Below, piece after piece: positions 35,242-43,225 of a DNA stretch of 64,000 nt. The DNA lies in NCBI RefSeq assembly GCF_002086795.1, contig NZ_MVIM01000004.1, forward strand, positions 310,001 to 374,000. Reading direction: 5' to 3'. The notes under the pieces were generated by a model that ran no database searches, was not told the DNA's origin, and saw only the letters and a list, made by a program, of their open reading frames with translations. Position numbers and translations under genes: made by a program. Within the stretch, counting starts at the first letter, position 1, and each line of letters begins with the position of its first letter. Source of the DNA: Mycolicibacterium tusciae (GTDB lineage: Bacteria > Actinomycetota > Actinomycetes > Mycobacteriales > Mycobacteriaceae).

Positions 35242-36326
35242 AGGTTGTCGTCGAAGCCGACGGGGGATCGCGCGGCAACCCCGGCCCGGCTGGATACGGC
35301 GCGGTCGTGTGGACCGCCGATCACAACACGGTGCTCGCCGAACGCAAACAGGCGATCGGCCGTGCCACCAACAACGTCGCCGAGTACAGCGGGTTGATCG
35401 CCGGTTTGGAGGAGGCCGCGGACCTGGGCGCCTCCGAGGTCGACGTGAACATGGACTCCAAGCTGGTCGTGGAGCAGATGTCGGGACGCTGGAAGGTCAA
35501 GCATCCGGACATGGTGCCGCTGTATCAGGAGGCCACCGCGCTGTCGACGCGATTCGACCGCGTCACCTACACCTGGGTTCCGCGGGCGAAGAACAGCCAT
35601 GCCGACCGCTTGGCGAACGAGGCGATGGATGCGGCAGCCGAACTGGAAACGTCCGCGGCGGAACCGAAAGCGGAACAGCTCACCAACCCCGCCGGCTGGA
35701 CCGGTGCGCGGGGTGCGCCCACCCGGTTTCTGCTGCTGCGACACGGGCAGACCGAACTGTCGGTGGAACGCAGGTATTCGGGCCGCGGCAACCCGGCGCT
35801 CACGGACCTCGGCCGTCGCCAGGCCGACGCGGCCGCGCAGTTCCTGGGCAACAGGGGCGGCATCTCGGCCGTGATCACCTCGCCGCTGCAGCGTGCGCAC
35901 GACACCGCCGATGCAGCGGCCAAAACGCTGGGCCTCGACGTCAGCGTCGACGCCGACCTGATCGAGACGGACTTCGGCGGCTGGGAGGGGCTGACGTTCG
36001 GCGAAGCGGCCGAACGTGATCCCGCGCTGCACAAGCGCTGGCTGCGCGACACCAGTGTGGCGCCGCCCGGCGGGGAGAGCTTCGACGCCGCGGCCGAGCG
36101 GGTCGGCAGGGCGCGGGCGCGCATCATCTCCGAGCATCCGGGGGAGACGGTGCTGGTGGTGTCGCACGTGACGCCCATCAAGACGCTGCTGCGCATTGCG
36201 CTGGATGCGGGCCCGAGCGTCCTCTACCGCATGCATCTGGACCTGGCGTCGCTGTCGATCGCCGAGTTCTACCCCGACGGTGCGGCCTCGGTGCGGCTGG
36301 TCAACCAGACGGCCTACCTGGAATAG
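35238..36326 (+). CDS. Bifunctional RNase HI / alpha-ribazole-phosphatase-like protein
   Basis: 362 residues from GTG 35238. Residues 1-140 form an RNase HI domain: VEADGGSRGNPGPAGYG, NNVAEYSGLIAGLE, VNMDSKLVVEQM and HADRLANEAMD supply the acidic catalytic set. From about 155 a histidine-phosphatase domain begins with LLRHGQTELSVERRYSG and ends with VVSHVTPIKTLL. It matches the fusion known as Rv2228c. The phosphatase half may serve cobalamin synthesis, as cobC and cobD are nearby, while the RNase H half removes RNA-DNA hybrids. Confidence 0.93.
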   Translation: MKVVVEADGGSRGNPGPAGYGAVVWTADHNTVLAERKQAIGRATNNVAEYSGLIAGLEEAADLGASEVDVNMDSKLVVEQMSGRWKVKHPDMVPLYQEATALSTRFDRVTYTWVPRAKNSHADRLANEAMDAAAELETSAAEPKAEQLTNPAGWTGARGAPTRFLLLRHGQTELSVERRYSGRGNPALTDLGRRQADAAAQFLGNRGGISAVITSPLQRAHDTADAAAKTLGLDVSVDADLIETDFGGWEGLTFGEAAERDPALHKRWLRDTSVAPPGGESFDAAAERVGRARARIISEHPGETVLVVSHVTPIKTLLRIALDAGPSVLYRMHLDLASLSIAEFYPDGAASVRLVNQTAYLE

Positions 36327-36388
36327 GTGACGGCCGGTTGGACGTGCTGGAGCGATGAGTTTCTGAGTCGCCATCGGTCGGTACGGAC

Positions 36389-36868
36389 ATGACTGACGAA
36401 ACGATGAAATCGACGCGTGCGGTAGATGCGCCGGCCCAAACCGTGTTCGACGTGCTGGCCGACCCGAACACGCATCAGGCGATCGACGGCACCGGTTGGG
36501 TCCGAGAGTCGCTCGACGGCAAGCGGCTGACCGAAGTGGGCCAGGTCTTCCGGATGGCGATGTACCACTCGAACTACGGGGGAATGCACTACGAGATCGC
36601 CAATCGGGTCGAGGTCTTCGAGCCGCCACACGCGATCGCATGGCTTCCGGGCCAAAGCAACGACGACGGCAACCTCGACTTCGGCGGCTGGATCTGGCGC
36701 TACGACTTCGAGCCGGTCGCCGACGACCGGACGGAGGTCACGCTGACGTATGACTGGTCGGCGGTGCCGCAGGCCATTCGCGAAGAGATCGGGTTCCCGC
36801 CATTCGACCGGCAGCACCTCGACAACTCGCTCAAGCACCTCGCTGAGCTGGCACAAGATCGGGTGTAG
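36389..36868 (+). CDS. SRPBCC (START-like) family protein
   Basis: 159 residues. TRAVDAPAQTVFDVLADPNTHQAIDG is the usual start of a polyketide-cyclase/START-like fold, and WRYDFEPVADDRTEVTLTYDW is the central sheet. It likely binds a small hydrophobic molecule. No neighbour points to a pathway. Confidence 0.82.
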   Translation: MTDETMKSTRAVDAPAQTVFDVLADPNTHQAIDGTGWVRESLDGKRLTEVGQVFRMAMYHSNYGGMHYEIANRVEVFEPPHAIAWLPGQSNDDGNLDFGGWIWRYDFEPVADDRTEVTLTYDWSAVPQAIREEIGFPPFDRQHLDNSLKHLAELAQDRV

Positions 36869-36892
36869 CTGCATCAGCAGACGCGTCAGCCT

Positions 36893-37468
36893 TCAGCCGT
36901 GTAGATGCAGCCGTTCGCCGTGCACGCCGAAGATGGTGATCGCCTCGGCAGGCCCGTCCACGACACCGAACCAGTGCGGGGTCCATGTCGAGAATTCAAC
37001 GGCTTCACCGGGTTTGACGATGAAGTCGCGCTCGCCGAGGATCAGCCGTACCTGGCCGGAGAGCACGTACATCCACTCCTGGCCCTCATGCACGGGCAGC
37101 TCGGGAGGCGGCGTGCGTCGGCGCGCGCTGATGCGGATCTTGTACGCGTGGAGCCCGCCCGCGGCGGCCTGACGGGTCAGCGGCCAGTAGGTGACGCCGT
37201 GGCTGGTGTGCGAGTTCGCCCGCACCCGAGGATCTTCGGTCTCGGGGGCCCGGAGTAGTTCGTCGGTGCTCACCGAGAGTGCTGCGGCGAGCCGGGGGAG
37301 ATGGTCAAGAGCCAGCCGCCGCTTACCGGATTCCAGACGACTCAGCGTCGACACGTCGATGCTCGATCGCGTCGCGACCTCCTCGAGGGTGAGGCCACGC
37401 TGCATCCGCAGATCACGCAGACGCTTGCGCACCCGCAGATCGACGCTTTCTTCGTCATTTGCCTGCAT
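36893..37468 (-). CDS. XRE-cupin transcriptional regulator
   Basis: 191 residues from ATG 37468. HTH_3 domain: LRDLRMQRGLTLEEVATRSSIDVSTLSRLESGKRRL. A cupin domain follows (ELPVHEGQEWMYVLSGQVRLILGERDFIVKPGEAVEFSTWTPHW). A start at 37495 is possible, but it would cover the TGGCA-CTTC-TGCCA palindrome and leave only 20 bp to the divergent flavoprotein gene. It probably regulates that flavoprotein and the methyltransferase behind it. Confidence 0.85.
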   Translation of the reverse strand: MQANDEESVDLRVRKRLRDLRMQRGLTLEEVATRSSIDVSTLSRLESGKRRLALDHLPRLAAALSVSTDELLRAPETEDPRVRANSHTSHGVTYWPLTRQAAAGGLHAYKIRISARRRTPPPELPVHEGQEWMYVLSGQVRLILGERDFIVKPGEAVEFSTWTPHWFGVVDGPAEAITIFGVHGERLHLHG

Positions 37469-37480
37469 GGCAAGAAAGCT

Positions 37481-37494
37481 TGGCACTTCTGCCA
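37481..37494. promoter_or_regulatory. TGGCA-CTTC-TGCCA palindrome, likely XRE-cupin operator
   Basis: Five-base perfect arms in the 47-bp space between divergent regulator and flavoprotein genes. Confidence 0.5.
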
Positions 37495-37515
37495 TGGCGC
37501 CTGCAAGGTGGAGTC

Positions 37516-38472
37516 ATGGACAACATCTGGGACTGCATCATCGTCGGAGGCGGTGCGGCCGGCCTGAGTGCCGGATTGGTGCTCGGACGGGCACGGCGGC
37601 GCACTCTGCTCGTCGATGCCGGAGCGCAGAGCAATCTGCCTGCTCATGGCATCGGCGGCCTGCTCGGACACGACGGACGGAGTCCGGCCGAGCTATACGA
37701 GATCGGGCGGAGTGAGCTATCGGTATACCCGAGTGTCGAGGTGCGCAGCGGCGAGGTGGTGACCGGCGAACGGTCGGAAGGCGATTTCGTCCTGCAACTG
37801 GCCGACGGCACGCGCGAGCGCACCCGACGCGTACTGCTGGCCACCGGCATGGAGTACCGCCCGCCGGAGTTGCCCGGCCTCGCGCAGCTGTGGGGCGGAT
37901 CGGCGTTCCACTGCCCGTTCTGCCACGGCTGGGAGATGCGGGACCAACCGCTGGCCGTCCTGGCCCGAGGTCCGCGTGCGGTCCATTCGGCGCTGTTGCT
38001 GCGCGGCTGGAGCGACGACATCGTCGTGCTGACCGACGGGCCCGACGGCCTGGAGGATGACGACCGCGTCCGGCTGGCCCACGCGAACATCACCATTGAC
38101 GAGCGACGCGTGGCGGAACTGGACTCCGAGAACGGCGAATTGAGCGCCGTCGTGTTCACCGACGGAACCCGGCTGGCGCGCAAGGGGTTACTCGTCGCCA
38201 CCACCCTGCATCAGCGCTCGAACCTGGCCGAAGCGCTGGGCGCCGAGCCCGCCGACCCGACACCGGTTGCGCAGAACCCGATCGCGGTGGACGGCTTCTA
38301 CCGAACGACGGCACCCGGGGTGTTCGCCGCAGGCGACCTGAGCGTGCAGATGCCACAGGTGGCGGCGGCGATCGCGAGCGGCTCACACGCAGCCGCGGCG
38401 GTAGTGCAGAGTTTGATGGCCGACGAATCCGGTCTGGCCGTTCCTGAAGGGAGACAACGTGTCAACGCCTGA
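37516..38472 (+). CDS. Thioredoxin-reductase-like FAD oxidoreductase
   Basis: 318 residues from ATG 37516. FAD motif GGGAAGLSAG, the redox pair CPFC in FHCPFCHGWEM, and the final FAxGD block (GVFAAGDLSVQMPQ) show the low-molecular-weight thioredoxin reductase family. The NADPH-binding GxGxxG is weak (VLARGPRAVHSALLL), so the electron donor may differ. No thioredoxin gene is adjacent. Its end overlaps the methyltransferase start by 14 bp. The two, with the XRE-cupin regulator, form a small unit. Confidence 0.87.
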   Translation: MDNIWDCIIVGGGAAGLSAGLVLGRARRRTLLVDAGAQSNLPAHGIGGLLGHDGRSPAELYEIGRSELSVYPSVEVRSGEVVTGERSEGDFVLQLADGTRERTRRVLLATGMEYRPPELPGLAQLWGGSAFHCPFCHGWEMRDQPLAVLARGPRAVHSALLLRGWSDDIVVLTDGPDGLEDDDRVRLAHANITIDERRVAELDSENGELSAVVFTDGTRLARKGLLVATTLHQRSNLAEALGAEPADPTPVAQNPIAVDGFYRTTAPGVFAAGDLSVQMPQVAAAIASGSHAAAAVVQSLMADESGLAVPEGRQRVNA

Positions 38473-39139
38473 CGCCAAGGAGCATTGGGAGCAGCACTAC
38501 GGCGAACGTGACCGAGTGTGGAGCGGACGGGTCAACCTGCGCCTCGCCGAGGTGGTTCCCGGACTGCCGGTCGGTCGAGCACTGGACCTCGGTTGCGGCG
38601 AGGGAGCGGACTCGGTGTGGCTGGCAGAGCGTGGCTGGGCTGTAATCGCCGCGGATATCTCGGATACCGCGCTGCAGCGCGCTCGTTCAGCAGCCGAGAC
38701 GCGCGGTGTGCTGGACCGGATCGACTTTCAGCAACACGACCTGTCACAGACATTTCCGGACGGCGAGTTCGACCTGGTGAGTGCCCACTTCTTGCACTCC
38801 ACCCTGCCGCTGGATCGCACGCGCATCTTCCTGCGGGCAGCCGCGGCCCTGAAACCGGGCGGCACGCTGCTGATCGTGGACCACAGCGCCCCTCCGCCGG
38901 GTGACTCGAAGCTCGATCACCACCGCCATATGTTCCTGAGTCCGGAGGAGGTCGTCGCCTCACTGAATCTCTCAGCTGCGGAGTGGGAGCCGGCGCAGAC
39001 GAAAGTGGTCGAGCGAGAGGTGAACTGGCCCGACAGGGAGCCTTTCATCTGGCACGACAACGTGATCGTGCTGCGGCGGCGGCCAGCTTGTAGCGCTGCA
39101 TCTCTCACGCCGCGTCGTGGAACACCAGGCCGAGCGTGA
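38459..39139 (+). CDS. Class I SAM-dependent methyltransferase
   Basis: 226 residues. Motif I is ALDLGCGEGADSVWLAERGW, motif II FDLVSAHFLHSTLP. It resembles TehB/thiopurine-type small-molecule methyltransferases. GTG 38459 lies inside the flavoprotein gene, which suggests coupling. The last ~17 residues (ACSAASLTPRRGTPGRA) overlap the convergent oxygenase gene and look unconstrained. A role with the flavoprotein in detoxifying a thiol- or metalloid-type compound is conceivable but not shown. Confidence 0.85.
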   Translation: MSTPDAKEHWEQHYGERDRVWSGRVNLRLAEVVPGLPVGRALDLGCGEGADSVWLAERGWAVIAADISDTALQRARSAAETRGVLDRIDFQQHDLSQTFPDGEFDLVSAHFLHSTLPLDRTRIFLRAAAALKPGGTLLIVDHSAPPPGDSKLDHHRHMFLSPEEVVASLNLSAAEWEPAQTKVVEREVNWPDREPFIWHDNVIVLRRRPACSAASLTPRRGTPGRA

Positions 39140-39809
39140 ACCGCTGGCCCGAGCGGACCGTTGAGACGCCGTGCCGGACCGGTGCCGCCGACCAGCCGCG
39201 CGCCGATCGGACCGGTCGCTCCCGGGTGGTGAACACGAAGCCGTGACCGCATGGCAGCAGTGTGGAGGTGCCGCGCGACTGGGCCCGGGGGCGCTGCTCG
39301 ACGAGCAGGAATTCGCCGCCGGTGTGGTCGACGCCCGGCTCGCTCAGGTTGATCACGACCTGCAGTGGAAAGACCAACTCGCCGTACAGGTCCCGATGCA
39401 GTGCGTTCCAGTCTCCAGCGCCGTATTTGAGCAGAATCGCGGTCGACTTCGTTTGGCCGGCCACGTGGCACATGTCGAGCCAGTCGTCGAGGGTGTCCGG
39501 CCACGGGGATGGGCGGTTGAGCTTGGCCCACCAGTCTCGCGCGATCGGCAGTAGGCGTGGGTACAGCGCCTGCTTGAGTTCTTCGATCGGCGCGGGGTAG
39601 GGCCGGCGGAAGTATCGGTACTCGCCCTCGCCGAACCGGTATCTGCGCATGTCGATGGTCGAGCGGAACATGTGGTCGTCGAGGTAGTGCCGCTTGATCG
39701 CCTCAGCCTCGGCATCGGTGAGCAGCCGGGGTAGCAGTGCCCCGCCGAACTCGTTGAGCTCAGCGGTGATTGCGTCCCAATCACCCGAGTCGACCCGTTT
39801 CCGATGCAT
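39105..39809 (-). CDS. 2-oxoglutarate/Fe(II) oxygenase
   Basis: 234 residues from ATG 39809. ALHRDLYGELVFPLQVVINLSEP carries the HxD iron ligands. HTGGEFLLVEQRPRAQS follows, then RHGVSTVRSGQRFTLGLVFHDAA with the distal His and the Arg for 2-oxoglutarate. It is a double-stranded beta-helix oxygenase of the prolyl-hydroxylase-like type. Its start overlaps the Ogt stop by one base, so the two are co-expressed, suggesting a part in alkylation damage response (inference). Confidence 0.87.
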   Translation of the reverse strand: MHRKRVDSGDWDAITAELNEFGGALLPRLLTDAEAEAIKRHYLDDHMFRSTIDMRRYRFGEGEYRYFRRPYPAPIEELKQALYPRLLPIARDWWAKLNRPSPWPDTLDDWLDMCHVAGQTKSTAILLKYGAGDWNALHRDLYGELVFPLQVVINLSEPGVDHTGGEFLLVEQRPRAQSRGTSTLLPCGHGFVFTTRERPVRSARGWSAAPVRHGVSTVRSGQRFTLGLVFHDAA

Positions 39810-40321
39810 CAGAACAGCCTCGCCGCCTTGACGTCGGCGCTCTCCTCGAGTTCGAGCAGGAACTGCTTGCGCTTCAGCCCGCCCGCGTAGCCCGTGAGTT
39901 GACCGTTGCTTCCGACCACACGGTGACAGGGGATGACGACGCACAACGGATTGCGGCCGACCGCTTGGCCGACTTCCTGCGGCGTCGTTCCGTCGGCAAG
40001 AGCAATGGCGAGCTCCCCGTAGGTGATGGTGCCGCCGAAGGGGATGTCGGACACCATTTTCCAGACGCGTAACTGCCGTTGGTCGCCCCGTAGGCTGACA
40101 GGCAGGGCGATGTCGGCGCGGTTTCCCGCAAGGTAGTCCGCCAACTGGACGCCCGCCTCGGCAAGCAGGGCATCGGAGTCCGCGTCGACCCGCGCTCCGA
40201 AGGTGGATGGGTCGGTGCGATGCCAGTGATGCTTGAAGTACACGCCGATGAGGGCGTTGCCGTCGGCGACCAGGGTGAGCTCGCCGAGCTGGCTGTCGAT
40301 GACGCAGTGTCGAGTGTTCAT
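39809..40321 (-). CDS. ogt: Methylated-DNA-protein cysteine methyltransferase (Ogt)
   Basis: 170 residues. The active-site block VVIPCHRVVGSNGQLTGYAGG contains the acceptor cysteine in PCHR. The N-terminal domain (HCVIDSQLGELTLVADG) is the usual small beta-rich one. It removes methyl groups from O6-methylguanine in a suicidal transfer. It is the fourth of five same-strand genes running from an AraC-type regulator. Confidence 0.93.
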   Translation of the reverse strand: MNTRHCVIDSQLGELTLVADGNALIGVYFKHHWHRTDPSTFGARVDADSDALLAEAGVQLADYLAGNRADIALPVSLRGDQRQLRVWKMVSDIPFGGTITYGELAIALADGTTPQEVGQAVGRNPLCVVIPCHRVVGSNGQLTGYAGGLKRKQFLLELEESADVKAARLF

Positions 40322-40427
40322 ATCCTGTAAACGACGGTGGTCGGCGAGACGTGAGATCGATGCATGACAATCGGGCGGGATGTCAGGAATGGCCGAGTGT
40401 GCGCTGAGATCGGCGATTCACCTGCTT

Positions 40428-40949
40428 TCAGGCGATTTTGCGATCTGACTGCACACCAGGCGGCCGCCACGGCGTGAGGCGTGGAGTCCATGCGGGCACA
40501 TTGCGCCGGTATTCCTCGTACTGCTCGCCGTAGGTGCGCACCAGCGTCGGTTCCTCGTACCAGTGCACGAATGACGCCGTCGCGATCCAGCCGATCACCG
40601 CGTAGACCACCAACCACAGGCTGTCGAAGAGCAGCGCCTGACCCAGGATCGCGGTCAACAGGCCGACGTACATCGGGTTCCGGACGAAGCGGTTGAACCC
40701 TCCGACGACGAGCCGTTCGGTCGGCGCGACGGGCATCGGAGTCCCGCCTGCCTTGGTGAACTGGACGAACGCGTGAATGGGCGGGATCAGGCCGGCGACG
40801 ACGAAGACCGCCCCCAGCACCAGACGTAACGGCGGGCTGGACTCGGGGATCTCCCAGCGGGTGATCAGCCACGGGCCCAGCCCGACGAACGTGCCGGGCG
40901 CCACGACGAAGAACGCCGCCGAACCCAGTGCTGCGGTGGTGGTTCGCAC
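40428..40949 (-). CDS. Isoprenylcysteine carboxyl methyltransferase-like membrane protein
   Basis: 173 residues with four hydrophobic segments and the late block GGFNRFVRNPMYVGLLTAILGQALLF, then EEPTLVRTYGEQYEEYRRNVPAWTP. These are the SAM-binding marks of the ICMT/PEMT methyltransferase group. The methyl acceptor in bacteria is unknown. The GTG start directly follows the VOC stop with no gap. 107 bp separate it from ogt downstream. Confidence 0.85.
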   Translation of the reverse strand: MRTTTAALGSAAFFVVAPGTFVGLGPWLITRWEIPESSPPLRLVLGAVFVVAGLIPPIHAFVQFTKAGGTPMPVAPTERLVVGGFNRFVRNPMYVGLLTAILGQALLFDSLWLVVYAVIGWIATASFVHWYEEPTLVRTYGEQYEEYRRNVPAWTPRLTPWRPPGVQSDRKIA

Positions 40950-41387
40950 CTAGACAGTATCGGCGGGCAGCGGTGCTAATTGGGTCAATCGCACGCTGTT
41001 GCCGGACGGATCACGAAATCCGGAGTCGATGCCGTATGGCATCTGATGCGGCGGCTCGGTGAATTCGACGCCGCGAGCAGTCATCTCGTCGTAGTCGGAC
41101 TGGATGTCTTCGGTAGTCAGGAACACGGTGCCGGCGAAGCCCTTGGCGGTGAGCTCCTGCACCTGCTTGCGCGTGACCTCATCCATCACAGGTTCGCCGG
41201 GGACCGCCATCAACACGATCGACACGTCGTCCTGGCCCGGCGGACCGACCGTGAGCCACCGAAACGTGTTGTCCATATCGGGCAGCGAAACATCTTGGCG
41301 CACTTCCATTCCGACGTTCTCGGTCCAGAATTTCAGTGCGACATCCTGGTCGTGTACCCACAGGTGGGCGCTTGCAACTTTGATCAT
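40950..41387 (-). CDS. VOC family protein
   Basis: 145 residues. VASAHLWVHDQDVALKFWTENVGMEVRQD and FLTTEDIQSDYDEMTARGVEF give the paired beta-alpha-beta motifs of a glyoxalase-fold protein. SGFRDPSGNSVRLTQ is the typical C-terminal strand. Its start is 10 bp after the AraC gene stop, so it is likely co-transcribed and may be the direct target of that regulator. Confidence 0.83.
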   Translation of the reverse strand: MIKVASAHLWVHDQDVALKFWTENVGMEVRQDVSLPDMDNTFRWLTVGPPGQDDVSIVLMAVPGEPVMDEVTRKQVQELTAKGFAGTVFLTTEDIQSDYDEMTARGVEFTEPPHQMPYGIDSGFRDPSGNSVRLTQLAPLPADTV

Positions 41388-41397
41388 GTGAACGACG

Positions 41398-41853
41398 CTA
41401 CGTTCGGTCGTCGTCGCCCGTCTTCTCCCCGTGTGCTGTCTTGCGCACGCGGCTGTCGGCGGGCGGCCGGGTGTCGCGCGCGAGGATGCAACTGGGCACT
41501 CGCGCGTAGATCGCTGCCGGCGGCATGCTGGCCCGATACGCCGCGGGAGGCATGCCGTACACCCGCGAGAAGCTGGTGGTGAACGACCCGACGCTCTGCA
41601 GTCCCACCATCACGCAGATGTCGGCCACCGAGCGGTCGGTGTGGCGCAGCAATGACGCCGCGCGCTCCAGTCGCCTGGTCTGCAGATATGCCCGGGGAGA
41701 CTCCCCGAACGTCCGGGTGAACATCCGGCTGAAATGGGCCCGCGACAGTCCCGCCGCGGCGGCGAGATCGTCGACGGTGATGGGATCCGCATAGCGTGCG
41801 TCGACCAGATCCTTGGCCCTCAGGAGATAACGGGCCGGGGGAACCTGGGACAT
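41398..41853 (-). CDS. AraC family regulator, DNA-binding domain only
   Basis: 151 residues with both HTH motifs at the front (ITVDDLAAAAGLSRAHFSRMFTRTFGESPRAYLQTRRLERA, then SVADICVMVGLQSVGSFTTSFSRVYGMPPAAYR). The usual N-terminal sensing domain is absent. A charged tail of about 40 residues follows. It heads the operon AraC - VOC - ICMT-like - Ogt - 2OG oxygenase. Unlike Ada it has no methyl-accepting domain itself. Confidence 0.84.
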   Translation of the reverse strand: MSQVPPARYLLRAKDLVDARYADPITVDDLAAAAGLSRAHFSRMFTRTFGESPRAYLQTRRLERAASLLRHTDRSVADICVMVGLQSVGSFTTSFSRVYGMPPAAYRASMPPAAIYARVPSCILARDTRPPADSRVRKTAHGEKTGDDDRT

Positions 41854-41871
41854 GAGCTAAGTTTATTGCGC

Positions 41872-42272
<401 letters not shown>

Positions 42273-42302
42273 CTCTTTCCATGCTTCCTCACAGCCAGCG
42301 TC

Positions 42303-42310
42303 TGTATACA
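42303..42310. promoter_or_regulatory. TGTATACA palindrome, likely GntR operator
   Basis: The symmetric TGTATACA, extended to CTGTATACAAG, lies 31 bp before the GntR start and 31 bp after the end of rnpB. FCD-type GntR proteins often bind such T(n)GTATAC(n)A sites. Autoregulation is inferred. Confidence 0.55.
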
Positions 42311-42340
42311 AGAGTTCAAGATCGTAGACAGGACAACGCT

Positions 42341-43012
42341 ATGGCATCCGAAAGTTCCGCAGCGCGCATCGCCGCACAGCTGCGGGCCGAGATCCTGCAC
42401 GGGGACGTCGCGCCCGGCGCCAAGCTCGCCCAGGTCGGCCTCGCCGAACGGTTCGGCGTCAGCCGGATCCCGGTGCGCGACGCGTTGGCGCTGCTCGCCG
42501 GCGAAGGCCTGGTGCAGCCGCTGTCCAACGCCACCGCGATCGTCACCCGCATGTCGATCGAGGAACTGCAGGAGTTGTACGACCTGCGGCTGTCGATCGA
42601 GCCGAAGACCACCGCGATCGCCGTCCCCCACGTCGGCCGCGCCGAGATCATCTACATGCGAAAGCAGCTGGCGATCATGTCCGAGCCAACCGATGCGCGC
42701 ACCTGGCTCGCGGCCAACACCGAATTCCACGCCGCGGTCTACCGACGGTCCAACCGCCCGCGCACGATCGAACTGATCGAGCACCTGCGGCGGCTGACCG
42801 ATCGCTACGTGTACCTGCACCTCGAGGTGATCGGTCAGACCGGGCACATCGGCAGCGAGCATGCCGAGATACTGGCTGCCGTCGAACGCGGGGATGCCGC
42901 CACCACGGCGCGTCTCATCGGCGACCACCTCGTGAAGGCGCACGACCACATACTCGACTACCTCGTCGACCATCCTTCGGTGCTCGACCCGCATGCGGTG
43001 CTCTCACCATGA
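42341..43012 (+). CDS. GntR family regulator, FCD (FadR-like) type
   Basis: 223 residues from ATG 42341; the frame back to 42236 overlaps rnpB and is rejected. N-terminal winged helix: LAERFGVSRIPVRDALALLAGEGLVQ. The FCD ligand domain shows ELYDLRLSIEP, NTEFHAAVYRRSNR and SEHAEILAAVERGD, with the His/Asp set that binds a metal and a small organic acid. Its stop overlaps the next start (ATGA). Confidence 0.88.
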   Translation: MASESSAARIAAQLRAEILHGDVAPGAKLAQVGLAERFGVSRIPVRDALALLAGEGLVQPLSNATAIVTRMSIEELQELYDLRLSIEPKTTAIAVPHVGRAEIIYMRKQLAIMSEPTDARTWLAANTEFHAAVYRRSNRPRTIELIEHLRRLTDRYVYLHLEVIGQTGHIGSEHAEILAAVERGDAATTARLIGDHLVKAHDHILDYLVDHPSVLDPHAVLSP

Positions 43013-43215
43013 CCGACGGCAGGGTGATTCGACAGGCCATGGCGATGCTGCCGGTTCCGCACCGCGCGCTCATCTACCGGGCTTACTACCTCGGGCGCAC
43101 CACAGCGCAGATCGCCTCCGAGTACTGCACCACAGAACCGGTCGTCCGTACCGAGCTGCACGAGGCGATGCTCGAGCTGCGCCGCATTCTGCGCGGAGCC
43201 CACGCAGCCGTCTGA
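43009..43215 (+). CDS. Mini protein with sigma-70 region 4-like HTH
   Basis: 68 residues: MLPVPHRALIYRAYYLGRTTAQIASEYCTTEPVVRTELHEAM reads as a sigma region 4 helix-turn-helix with nothing else attached. No region 2 is present, so it cannot act as a full sigma factor. It may bind DNA, RNA polymerase or another sigma. It overlaps the GntR gene by four bases and is surely co-translated with it. Confidence 0.75.
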   Translation: MTDGRVIRQAMAMLPVPHRALIYRAYYLGRTTAQIASEYCTTEPVVRTELHEAMLELRRILRGAHAAV

Positions 43216-43225
43216 GTCACGACTC

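Noticed and set aside
35100..36641. 513-residue minus-strand frame
   Set aside because: Antisense to the RNase HI-phosphatase and SRPBCC genes, Arg/Gly-rich with no known motif.
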